Below are positions 49,331-57,951 of a stretch of DNA of 64,000 bases, piece by piece. Each line of letters opens with the position of its first letter. Positions within the stretch are counted from its first letter, which is position 1. The DNA is taken from assembly GCA_021775805.1 (NCBI GenBank), contig JAJFHD010000056.1, positions 49,169-113,168 of the forward strand. The letters are read 5' to 3'. The position numbers were made by a program, and so were the translations under genes. The stretch is from Alphaproteobacteria bacterium (GTDB taxonomy: Bacteria > Pseudomonadota > Alphaproteobacteria > Rhizobiales > JAJFHC01). The notes below the pieces were generated by a model. It was not told the DNA's origin, made no database searches, and saw only the letters and a program-made list of their open reading frames with translations.

Positions 49331-50175
49331 GTTTTGCCGGAGGGGATGGCCTCGCCGCTGTCGCGTAAGGTAACGGCTTCGTGGAAGCCCTCCTCTTCAC
49401 AACATTTCTTGAAGGCGACGCCCTCGGGCGTGTGACGCGTCATGCCGTCGAACATGGTCGCGACCATCTGGGTGTTGGCGAGGCCCATGGCATCTATGGC
49501 CTGGTTGATCATCAGCTTCTGCATCATGAGCTGGTTGCGCGGGACGCCGGTCATCCGGGCTATAAGAGTATCGACCCGGCGATCGAGATCAGCTGCCGGA
49601 ACGGCGTCGAGCACAAGCCCCAGATCCTTGGCCTCATGACCATCGACGAGGTCACCGGTAAACAGCATACGCTTGGCTTTTTCGGGTCCCAGGCGGTAAA
49701 CCCACATGGCGGTGGTCGGGCATCCCCACACCCGCACCGGCGGGTAACCTATTCTGGCGTCTTCCGCCATGACCACCATATCACAGGCCAGGGCGATGTC
49801 AGAGCCGCCGGCGATGGCAAACCCGTGGACCTTGCAGACCGTCGGTTTGTAGCTGCGCCAGAGACTCATGATGTCATCGGTGAACCCCTTCATGAGCCGG
49901 TAATCCAGCATCGGGTCCCAGGGCATCTCCTGGCTCAGGGGATGGGCGCCTTCGCGTTCGGCGAACTCCTTCAAATCGTAACCGCTGCAGAAAGCCCGGC
50001 CAGCCCCTTGCAGCAGAATGACATGAATGGAATCATCGGCGTTCGCCTGGTCGACCGCCATACGCAGTTCACGGGTGCTCTGTTCGATAATGGCATTGAG
50101 GCGTTCCGGGCGGTTCAACGTAATCCGGGCTAGGCGGCCGTCGGTCTCATAGAGAAGTGTCGAGAAATCAGTCAT
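49327..50175 (-). CDS. Enoyl-CoA hydratase/isomerase family protein
   Basis: 'RAFCSGYDLKEFAE' and 'KVHGFAIAGGSDIALACDMVVMAEDARIGYPPVRVWG'. Confidence 0.9.
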   Translation of the reverse strand: MTDFSTLLYETDGRLARITLNRPERLNAIIEQSTRELRMAVDQANADDSIHVILLQGAGRAFCSGYDLKEFAEREGAHPLSQEMPWDPMLDYRLMKGFTDDIMSLWRSYKPTVCKVHGFAIAGGSDIALACDMVVMAEDARIGYPPVRVWGCPTTAMWVYRLGPEKAKRMLFTGDLVDGHEAKDLGLVLDAVPAADLDRRVDTLIARMTGVPRNQLMMQKLMINQAIDAMGLANTQMVATMFDGMTRHTPEGVAFKKCCEEEGFHEAVTLRDSGEAIPSGKT

Positions 50176-50350
50176 TTCATAACCTTTATAGCATTACGAC
50201 CATAAAACTGAACACTGTTCAGACGATTGTCAATGACCGCATCGCGAAAAGACGCGCCGCGGGACTTTGCACGCGGGCACGCAAGCGGTTATGAATCCCC
50301 AAGTGCATCCGGTTCACAGACTGAACCAATCCCTCGCAAGGAACTCCCCC

Positions 50351-52666
50351 ATGGAAAAATTCGGTATCGGCCAGCCGGTTCGGCGCGAAGAAGACGTTCG
50401 ATTCATCACCGGCGCCGGGCACTATACAGACGACATCCGCCTGGCGGCCGAGTGTTTCAGTGTGGTGGTCCGTTCACCCCACGCCCACGCCAGAATCGAA
50501 GCAATCGACACAGATGCCGCCGGAGCGATGCCCGGCGTGTTGTGCATTCTGACCCACGACGACTACCGGGCCGACGGTCTGGGGCCGATTTCCGTGCTCG
50601 GCAATATCGAAACGACGGGGGCATTCAACAAACCGCCCCGGACCGTGCTTGCCGACGGTGTTGTCCGGCACGTGGGCGATCCTGTGGTGTTCGTTGTGGC
50701 GGACAGCCGGAACGCCGCGCAAAACGCAGCCGAACTCGTGGAAATCGATTACAGGCCCCTGCCCGCGGTCGTGAATCCTTCGCAGGCGCTGGCTCCAGAC
50801 AGCAGCGCAATCTGGCCGGACTTCGGCAGCAATCTTTCGTTTCATTTTGAAAAGGGCGACCGCAACGCGACCGATGCCGTATTCGATACCGCCCCACACG
50901 TCATCACGCTGGATCTTGTGAACAACCGCGTTATCCAGAACACCATCGAGGCCCGCGCCGCGATCGGGGAGTATCACGAAGCGGACGACTCGATGACGCT
51001 TCATGTGACATCGCAGTCCCTGTTCGGCATTCGCGGCGATATCGCCGGCGCGGTGTTTGGCATAGAGCCGGAAAAACTTCGGGTCATCGCCCCCGATGTC
51101 GGTGGCGGCTTCGGGTCGAAGAACTTTGTCTATCCCGAGTATGTCCTCGTCCTGTGGGCTGCCCGCAAAGTCGGACGCCCGGTCAAGTGGACCTCGGAGC
51201 GCTCCGAGGCCTTCGTGTCCGATGTTCATGCCCGCGACCACGTCACGCGCGCTGAGCTTGCCGTCGACCATGACGGAACCTTCCTGGGTCTGCGGGTCAA
51301 CACGCTTGCCAACATGGGCGCATACCTCTCGGCCATGGCGCCGGTGATCCCGACCATGGCAAGCTGGCCGGTTCAGGGCGGTGCCTACGTGATCCCCCAT
51401 GTGTTCTTCGAAGTCGATGCGGTCTTCACCAACACGGTGCCGGTGGACGCCTATCGCGGTGCCGGGCGTCCGGAAGCCGCCTACATCATCGAACGCCTCG
51501 CCGACATGGCTGCGGCCCGCCTCAACATCGACACGGTTGCCTTGCGCAAAATGAATTTCATTTCGGCTTTCCCGCACAAAACCTCGCTGGGACAAAGCGT
51601 GGACTGCGGTGCCTTTGTCGGTAACCTGGACAAGGCGCTCGCGGCGGCAAAAGCGTCGAGTTTTGGGCAACGACGAGACGATGCCCGCAAGCGTGGCAAA
51701 CTGCGGGGTCTGGCGTTTGCCAGTTACCTCGAGATCACGCTGGGAAATCCTGCAGAGACCAGCACGATCCGGTTCGACGACGATGGTGGCGTGACGCTCC
51801 TGGTCGGCACCAACTCAAACGGACAGGGGCACGAGACATCCTACAAGCAGATTGCCGCAGACGTGCTCGGCATTGCCTTCGACAAGATCCGGTTCTTGCA
51901 GGGTGATACCGGACAGATTGCCGTAGGGGGCGGTCACGGCGGCTCACGGAGCATGGGACTGGGCGGAACGGCCATGAAGGATGCGGCCGTCACTGTTTGC
52001 GAGAAAGGCCGCGCCCTCGCCGCTCACGTGCTGGACGCGCAGGGTCGCGACGTCCTGTTTTCGGAAGGCGTTTATTCGGTGGCCGGCACCAACCGCAGTA
52101 TCGGCATCCTCGAACTGGCGCAGACCGCGAGGAGCCTGACGGATCTGCCGGAAGACCTTGAATCCGATCTGACGTCGAAGGCCTCGGTCACCCGCGAAGG
52201 TTTCAACTTCCCGAACGGCTGCCATGCTGTGGAAGTTGAGGTCGATCAGGATACCGGCCGCCTGGAGATCGTCGCATACACCATCGTCGATGACTTCGGG
52301 ACCGTGATCAATCCACTGCTGGCGGCGGGCCAGGCGATGGGCGGCACCACCCAGGGCATCGGCCAGGCCATGCTCGAACACACAGCCTACGATCCGGATA
52401 CCGGCCAGTTGTTGTCGGGCTCCCTGATGGACTACACGCTGCCGCGCGCAAGCGATGTCCCGGACTTCGCCGTCGAGTTAAACCAGGAAGCGCCGACCAA
52501 GACCAACCCGCTGGGTGTCAAGGGTGCTGGAGAAGCCGGCTGTACCGGCGCGCCACCCGCCGTCGTCAACGCTGTGGTCGACGCTCTCAAAGAGTTCGGG
52601 GTTACTCATCTGGACATGCCTCTGACCTCGGAAAAAATCTGGCGGGCGATCAACAACCACGCCTGA
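50351..52666 (+). CDS. Xanthine dehydrogenase/CoxL-family molybdopterin-binding subunit (form II-like)
   Basis: Start MEKFGIGQPVRREEDVRFITGAGHYTDDI; 'VGGGFGSKNF'; active-site loop 'AYRGAGRPEAAY'. Confidence 0.9.
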   Translation: MEKFGIGQPVRREEDVRFITGAGHYTDDIRLAAECFSVVVRSPHAHARIEAIDTDAAGAMPGVLCILTHDDYRADGLGPISVLGNIETTGAFNKPPRTVLADGVVRHVGDPVVFVVADSRNAAQNAAELVEIDYRPLPAVVNPSQALAPDSSAIWPDFGSNLSFHFEKGDRNATDAVFDTAPHVITLDLVNNRVIQNTIEARAAIGEYHEADDSMTLHVTSQSLFGIRGDIAGAVFGIEPEKLRVIAPDVGGGFGSKNFVYPEYVLVLWAARKVGRPVKWTSERSEAFVSDVHARDHVTRAELAVDHDGTFLGLRVNTLANMGAYLSAMAPVIPTMASWPVQGGAYVIPHVFFEVDAVFTNTVPVDAYRGAGRPEAAYIIERLADMAAARLNIDTVALRKMNFISAFPHKTSLGQSVDCGAFVGNLDKALAAAKASSFGQRRDDARKRGKLRGLAFASYLEITLGNPAETSTIRFDDDGGVTLLVGTNSNGQGHETSYKQIAADVLGIAFDKIRFLQGDTGQIAVGGGHGGSRSMGLGGTAMKDAAVTVCEKGRALAAHVLDAQGRDVLFSEGVYSVAGTNRSIGILELAQTARSLTDLPEDLESDLTSKASVTREGFNFPNGCHAVEVEVDQDTGRLEIVAYTIVDDFGTVINPLLAAGQAMGGTTQGIGQAMLEHTAYDPDTGQLLSGSLMDYTLPRASDVPDFAVELNQEAPTKTNPLGVKGAGEAGCTGAPPAVVNAVVDALKEFGVTHLDMPLTSEKIWRAINNHA

Positions 52667-52706
52667 GACATGAACGTCACGTTCGAAGCAAATCAGCACT
52701 CATGGT

Positions 52707-54017
52707 TTACTGGCTCGCTGTCGTTCGTGCCTGTGCGGGAAGGCGGGCGACGGCACTTGCTGCTTCCAGCCGCCATTTTGCGAGCGGGGCAAACCGCCCG
52801 TCCGGCCAGCGTTGGAGATAACGATCATAGGCACGGCGATCAGGATCATTGTGCGCTGCCAGCCACAAACGGTTTTCTTCCCGGCGGGTCTTACCCTTGT
52901 TTGTCGTCAGGAGCGCCTCCTGGGGGTCGGGATATTCTTGTCTCAACTTATCCAGCAATTGCACCGTCGGAATCCCGAGCCTCTTGATCTTGAGGCGTTT
53001 CTCAACCTTTCCGATGGCCCGTCTGGTCCGTGGCCCGATCAATCCATCGATCGCCCCCTTGTAGAGACCGGCGCGCGCCAGATACTCCTGCACCGCCAGG
53101 ATCGACAGGTCACCGGCCAGCGGCGTCTCGTCGATGAAACGGTCAAGGCGATCCGCAAAACTCGACGCCCGGACCGCAATATTGACGCGCCCCGATCCGA
53201 CCCGTTTCCGGCCCCGCCTGACGCTCCAGACGACGGTGCCCTGATTTACCGCCAGAAGGAACGGTTTGCCGCCGTCCCAGGAGGCCAGAATCGGCGATCC
53301 GGAAGATCCCTGGCGAGTATCGCAAGTGTGAAGCAGAACCGTCGGCCTGTGCGCGAGGGTGTGCGTAAACCGCTTGGCATGGCGGCCGCCGATACGGCGC
53401 CGGCTTTTACAATGGCCGGAGTAAAGCAGGCGCCCCTTTGAGTCCTCGTGGAACGCGATGTTGAAGATACTCAGTTTCTTTCTCGTTCGTCTGGCTTCGC
53501 GGTATTTTAGAACACGGCCGGCGCACACCGGCTTGGAGAGTTTCACCGCAGCCCAGTCGCGGTGTTCGGCATGCCCCCGATAACCGCCTCCCAACAGGAC
53601 GTTGTGCCTTTGATGCGCCGTGTCGGAACCAGCGACATGGGCTCGTGCCGTACGGCCGGCGGTCCGCCAAACAAACACATAGCCCGCGACACTGTCGTCG
53701 ACCCGGCCGCGCCGGTTGACCAGACAATGAGCCGAAGTCACGACCACATTGTCAGCAACGCAGGCTGCCGAACACAACGCCTTGCCGGTCCAAAGAGCGC
53801 CTACCGCGTCCGCGCTTTGGCGATATTTCTGAGGAATTTTCGGGACACGCTGGTCCTTGCCGACAATGGCTGCAGGGGTGACGACCAGGTCTCCAGACAG
53901 TGCGACAGGTCGCCATTGAGCCTGTTGCCCGGCGTGAACGGGTAGATACAGGGCACAGACCAGGACAATGGCCAGGACAGTACGACTCAACTCACACACT
54001 CCGCACAGCCAATACAA
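52707..54017 (-). CDS. Secreted trypsin-like serine protease with C-terminal peptidoglycan-binding (PG_binding_1-like) domain
   Basis: His 'VVTSAHCLV', Asp 'HRDWAAVKL', Ser 'DTRQGSSGSPIL'; 'VQEYLARAGLYKGAIDGLIGPRTRRAI'. Confidence 0.82.
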   Translation of the reverse strand: MYWLCGVCELSRTVLAIVLVCALYLPVHAGQQAQWRPVALSGDLVVTPAAIVGKDQRVPKIPQKYRQSADAVGALWTGKALCSAACVADNVVVTSAHCLVNRRGRVDDSVAGYVFVWRTAGRTARAHVAGSDTAHQRHNVLLGGGYRGHAEHRDWAAVKLSKPVCAGRVLKYREARRTRKKLSIFNIAFHEDSKGRLLYSGHCKSRRRIGGRHAKRFTHTLAHRPTVLLHTCDTRQGSSGSPILASWDGGKPFLLAVNQGTVVWSVRRGRKRVGSGRVNIAVRASSFADRLDRFIDETPLAGDLSILAVQEYLARAGLYKGAIDGLIGPRTRRAIGKVEKRLKIKRLGIPTVQLLDKLRQEYPDPQEALLTTNKGKTRREENRLWLAAHNDPDRRAYDRYLQRWPDGRFAPLAKWRLEAASAVARLPAQARTTASQ

Positions 54018-54133
54018 GCAACCGGTCAGATCGAACTGCGCCGGGGCAGTGCAAACCTGATGGCGGTAGTTTACGCCATTTCAATCCACGCACCATAGCC
54101 AATAGGAATTTTCCACATTGCGCGTTTGGAATA

Positions 54134-54997
54134 TCAGGAAGGCTGGTGTTCGTCGGGCGCTTTTTCTTCAGATTTCTGACTGTCGACGGCTGGTTTTGAA
54201 GTCGCGGTTCGGGCGGAAAGTTTGCCGAAACGGAAAACACTCAACGGAATAAAAGCCAGATAGCCGACGCAGACCGAAGACAACATTATCCATGGAAAAC
54301 TGACAAGGAGGACCGTGAACATGACAGCGACGATCAGAATCGGCAGAACCATGTCGCGCCGCACACGCTGGCCGATGAGTTTGCCGGAAAACGTCGGAAC
54401 CTGGCTGACCATCAGAAATGCCACGGCGGGAACGTATAGAAGCACGGGGATCTTCAGCGACGCCCCATCTATCTCTCCCAGAAGTCCCAGATATAGCGGC
54501 AGCAGAGCGAGCATGGCGCCGGCGGGTGCCGGCACGCCGGTGAAATAGTTGCCCATCCAGGCGGGCTTGTCGGGATCGTCGAGTGCCACGTTGAAGCGTG
54601 CCAGACGCAATGCCGCGCACAAGGCGAGGGAAAGCGCCACAACCCAGCCGAGCGCCTTGAATTCCTGCAACGCCCACAGGTACATCACCACGGCGGGGGC
54701 GACGCCGAAATTCACGAAATCGGCAAGAGAATCAAGTTCGGCACCGAACTTGGTCGTGCCTTTCATCAGCCTTGCGATTCGGCCGTCCAGACCATCGAAA
54801 ACAATCGCGATCATGATACACGCGACCGCCCATTCATAGCGGCCTTCCAGGGCCATACGTATGGCGGTCATGCCGCTGCACAAGGCAAGCAGCGTGATCA
54901 CATTGGGCACAAGATATCGAATCGGCACGCGCCGGAAACGGCGCCGCTTCTGCTGGCGCGCGGTCACTTCCGGCTCATATGGCGGGAACAGGCTCAT
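54134..54997 (-). CDS. pssA: CDP-diacylglycerol--serine O-phosphatidyltransferase
   Basis: CDP-alcohol phosphotransferase motif 'DGLDGRIARLMKGTTKFGAELDSLADFVNFG'. Confidence 0.93.
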   Translation of the reverse strand: MSLFPPYEPEVTARQQKRRRFRRVPIRYLVPNVITLLALCSGMTAIRMALEGRYEWAVACIMIAIVFDGLDGRIARLMKGTTKFGAELDSLADFVNFGVAPAVVMYLWALQEFKALGWVVALSLALCAALRLARFNVALDDPDKPAWMGNYFTGVPAPAGAMLALLPLYLGLLGEIDGASLKIPVLLYVPAVAFLMVSQVPTFSGKLIGQRVRRDMVLPILIVAVMFTVLLVSFPWIMLSSVCVGYLAFIPLSVFRFGKLSARTATSKPAVDSQKSEEKAPDEHQPS

Positions 54998-55073
54998 GGC
55001 GACATTATAACAGAAAATCGAGGCAAAGGCGCGCGCCAAGGCAACAACCTAGGGAAAGGGTTAAGACGGATTC

Positions 55074-55769
55074 TCAGCTCTGGCGGGCTTCACGTGGCCC
55101 CTCTTCAGAGGCACAGTCTGCCAGCACTGTTTCGCCGGCGATCGCCCGCTGGCCGATCGCTACGTGGGCCTGCTTTCCAGGCGGCAGATAGACGTCGACC
55201 CGGCTCCCGAACCGAATCAATCCATAACGCTCGCCAACGCCCAACGGTTCACCGGCCTTGACAAACGTCACAATCCGCCGGGCCACGAGGCCCGCGATCT
55301 GGACGACGCCGTAACGTTCACCGTCCGGTGTTTCCAGAGTCATGGCATGACGCTCGTTATCTTCGCTCGCCTTGTCCAGTTCGGCATTCAGAAACTTGCC
55401 CGGCACATAGGTCATGCCGACAATCCTTCCAGCGACCGGTGCGCGGTTCACATGGCAATCAAAAACGTTCATGAATACGGAAATACGCAGCCTTGCTTCC
55501 GGCCCGAGATCCAGTTCGTTGGGCGGTACAACTTTTTCGATCAGACAGATCCGGCCGTCGGCCGGCGAGATCACGAGCCCTTCTCTCAAGGGTGTGACGC
55601 GCTCGGGATCGCGGAAAAAATAGACGCACCAAAGGGTCGCGACGACACCGATCCATCCCAACGGTTCTGCGAGCCAGAAAAGCACCACCGTGACCGCGGC
55701 AAAGATCCCAATAAACCGATAGCCTTCCCGGTGCGGGGGCACGAATACGGACAAAATCGACTCAAACAC
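55074..55769 (-). CDS. psd: Phosphatidylserine decarboxylase (short form)
   Basis: '[15 protein letters not shown]', '[16 protein letters not shown]', '[14 protein letters not shown]' cleavage region. GTG start likely. Confidence 0.92.
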   Translation of the reverse strand: MFESILSVFVPPHREGYRFIGIFAAVTVVLFWLAEPLGWIGVVATLWCVYFFRDPERVTPLREGLVISPADGRICLIEKVVPPNELDLGPEARLRISVFMNVFDCHVNRAPVAGRIVGMTYVPGKFLNAELDKASEDNERHAMTLETPDGERYGVVQIAGLVARRIVTFVKAGEPLGVGERYGLIRFGSRVDVYLPPGKQAHVAIGQRAIAGETVLADCASEEGPREARQS

Positions 55770-55841
55770 TTGCCTTGCCTTCTCAATTCTCCAACCCTCG
55801 GCCCGCCTCCGACAGAAGACTGCCGACCCGATCACGCGGGC

Positions 55842-57779
55842 CTAGGTCGGTGCTTTGACCGGAACGCCCAAAAGGGCTGCTTCTTCTGCGGTAATACCAC
55901 GCTCTTCAAGGGAGCGGGCAAGTTTTTCGCGGGCTTCCTCAGCCTCGCGCTGCCGGTTCCACATCCCGGCGTAAAGGCCATCCTGTGCCAGCAGGCCGCC
56001 ATGGGTGCCGCGTTCGGCAATGTGTCCGGATTCGAGCACAATGATCTCGTCGGCATCGACAACGGTCGACAATCTGTGGGCAATCACCAGCGTCGTACGG
56101 CTTTCGGATACTTTCTTCAGGGCTTCCTGAATTTCCTGCTCCGTATACGAATCAAGCGCGGAGGTTGCCTCGTCGAGAAGTAGGATCGGAGGACCTTTCA
56201 GAATCGTGCGGGCAATCGCCACACGCTGTTTTTCACCGCCGGACAACTTGAGGCCACGCTCGCCGACCGTCGCATTATAGCCTTCGGGCAGGGTTCCGAT
56301 GAATTCATGAATTTGGGCAAGCTTCGCTGCCTCTTCGACTTCTTCGTCGCTGGCATCAGGCCGGCCGTAGCGGATGTTGTAGCGGATGGTATCGTTGAAC
56401 AGAACCGTGTCCTGCGGCACCATGCCAATGGCATGACGCAAGGATTGCTGCGTAACGTGAGCGATGTCCTGTCCATCGATCAGAACCCGTCCGCCGGTGA
56501 CCTCGTAGAAGCGGAACAGCATGCGCGAGATCGTCGATTTGCCCGCACCGCTGGGCCCGACAATTGCAATGGTTTTGCCGGCCGGCACGGTAAACGACAC
56601 GTTCTTCAGGATCGGGCGCTGGGGGTCGTATGAAAACGACACGTCCTCAAACACGACATCGCCCGTTGCGATCACAAGTTCCCTGGCATCGTCGCGGTCG
56701 CGGATCTCGGGTTCGACTTCGAGAAGATCGAACATGGTTTCTATGTCGATCAGTCCCTGCTTGATGTCGCGATAGACCGTCCCCAGGAAATTGAGTGGCA
56801 TGTAGAGCTGGATAAGAAAGGCGTTGACCATGACGAAGTCGCCGACGGTCAGGGTGCCGTCGGCAACACCGTAGCCTGCCATCACCATGCAAATGAACAT
56901 GCCGACTGAGAATATCGCGGCTTGGCCGGAATTGAGCACGGCGAGTGACGTCATGGTCTTCGTGGCGGCCTTTTCGTAGGCTTCCATCGACTTGTCAAAC
57001 CGGCGCGACTCGTGCATTTCGTTGCCAAAATACTTGACGGTTTCGAAGTTGAGCAGACTGTCCACAGCCTTGGTGTTGGCATCCGTATCGGCATCGTTCA
57101 TGCGGCGCCGGATACCGATCCGCCACTCAGTGGCGTTGTAGGTGAACCAGATGTAGAGCGACACGGTGATGCCGGTGACTGCCGCGTACCGGATGTCAAA
57201 CTCGACGAACAGGATCACGCAGACGAACATGAGTTCCAGGATCGTGGGAAATGTGTTGAACAGAGAGTACCGTAGAATAATCTCGATACCCTTGGTGCCC
57301 CGTTCTATGACGCGGCTGAGGCCGCCGGTGCGTCTTTCCAGATGAAACCGCAGTGACAACTGATGAAGGTGCCGGAAGGTCCGGTTCGCCAGTTCCCGAA
57401 CCGCTCTCTGACCGACCTTGGCAAACAGGCCGTCACGAATTTGCGCAAGGACGATCATCATGACGCGCCCGACGCCATACGCAAAGATCATGAACACCGG
57501 CACGGCCACGACCGCTGCCGCTGTGACCGATGATCCGCCGGCACCGCTTTCGCCGCCGCCGGTCAACATGTCCACAGCCTCCTTGAAGGAAAAGGGAACC
57601 GCAACCGTCACAACCTTACTGGCCACCAGAGCGACCAGTGCGAGCACGACACGTACCTTCAGGTCGGGGCGATCAGCCGGCCAGACATAAGGCATGATGC
57701 CGCGCAGGGTCTCGATATGGGTCGCACCGGTCTTGCCGGTGTCGGGATTCCCTGCCGAGTCGTTTTTGTCCGCAGTCAT
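55842..57779 (-). CDS. ATM1/HMT1-type ABC exporter (fused permease-ATPase)
   Basis: 'GPSGAGKSTISRMLFRFY', 'LSGGEKQRVAIARTILKGPPILLLDEATSALD'; ATM1-like TMD. Confidence 0.92.
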   Translation of the reverse strand: MTADKNDSAGNPDTGKTGATHIETLRGIMPYVWPADRPDLKVRVVLALVALVASKVVTVAVPFSFKEAVDMLTGGGESGAGGSSVTAAAVVAVPVFMIFAYGVGRVMMIVLAQIRDGLFAKVGQRAVRELANRTFRHLHQLSLRFHLERRTGGLSRVIERGTKGIEIILRYSLFNTFPTILELMFVCVILFVEFDIRYAAVTGITVSLYIWFTYNATEWRIGIRRRMNDADTDANTKAVDSLLNFETVKYFGNEMHESRRFDKSMEAYEKAATKTMTSLAVLNSGQAAIFSVGMFICMVMAGYGVADGTLTVGDFVMVNAFLIQLYMPLNFLGTVYRDIKQGLIDIETMFDLLEVEPEIRDRDDARELVIATGDVVFEDVSFSYDPQRPILKNVSFTVPAGKTIAIVGPSGAGKSTISRMLFRFYEVTGGRVLIDGQDIAHVTQQSLRHAIGMVPQDTVLFNDTIRYNIRYGRPDASDEEVEEAAKLAQIHEFIGTLPEGYNATVGERGLKLSGGEKQRVAIARTILKGPPILLLDEATSALDSYTEQEIQEALKKVSESRTTLVIAHRLSTVVDADEIIVLESGHIAERGTHGGLLAQDGLYAGMWNRQREAEEAREKLARSLEERGITAEEAALLGVPVKAPT

Positions 57780-57951
57780 GCATAACCTTGTTCAAGCAGG
57801 CCTGACCGTCCAGCGATGTTGAAAACGCAATCCAACATGTCAGACATGTAGAGCGAGCTTTGGGAAAACCAATCGTCCAAGCAAAAAACAGAACGAAGCT
57901 CTCTGAGCCGCCGCCGGCAGAAGACACTGCCGCCCCATCCTGCGGCGAATA

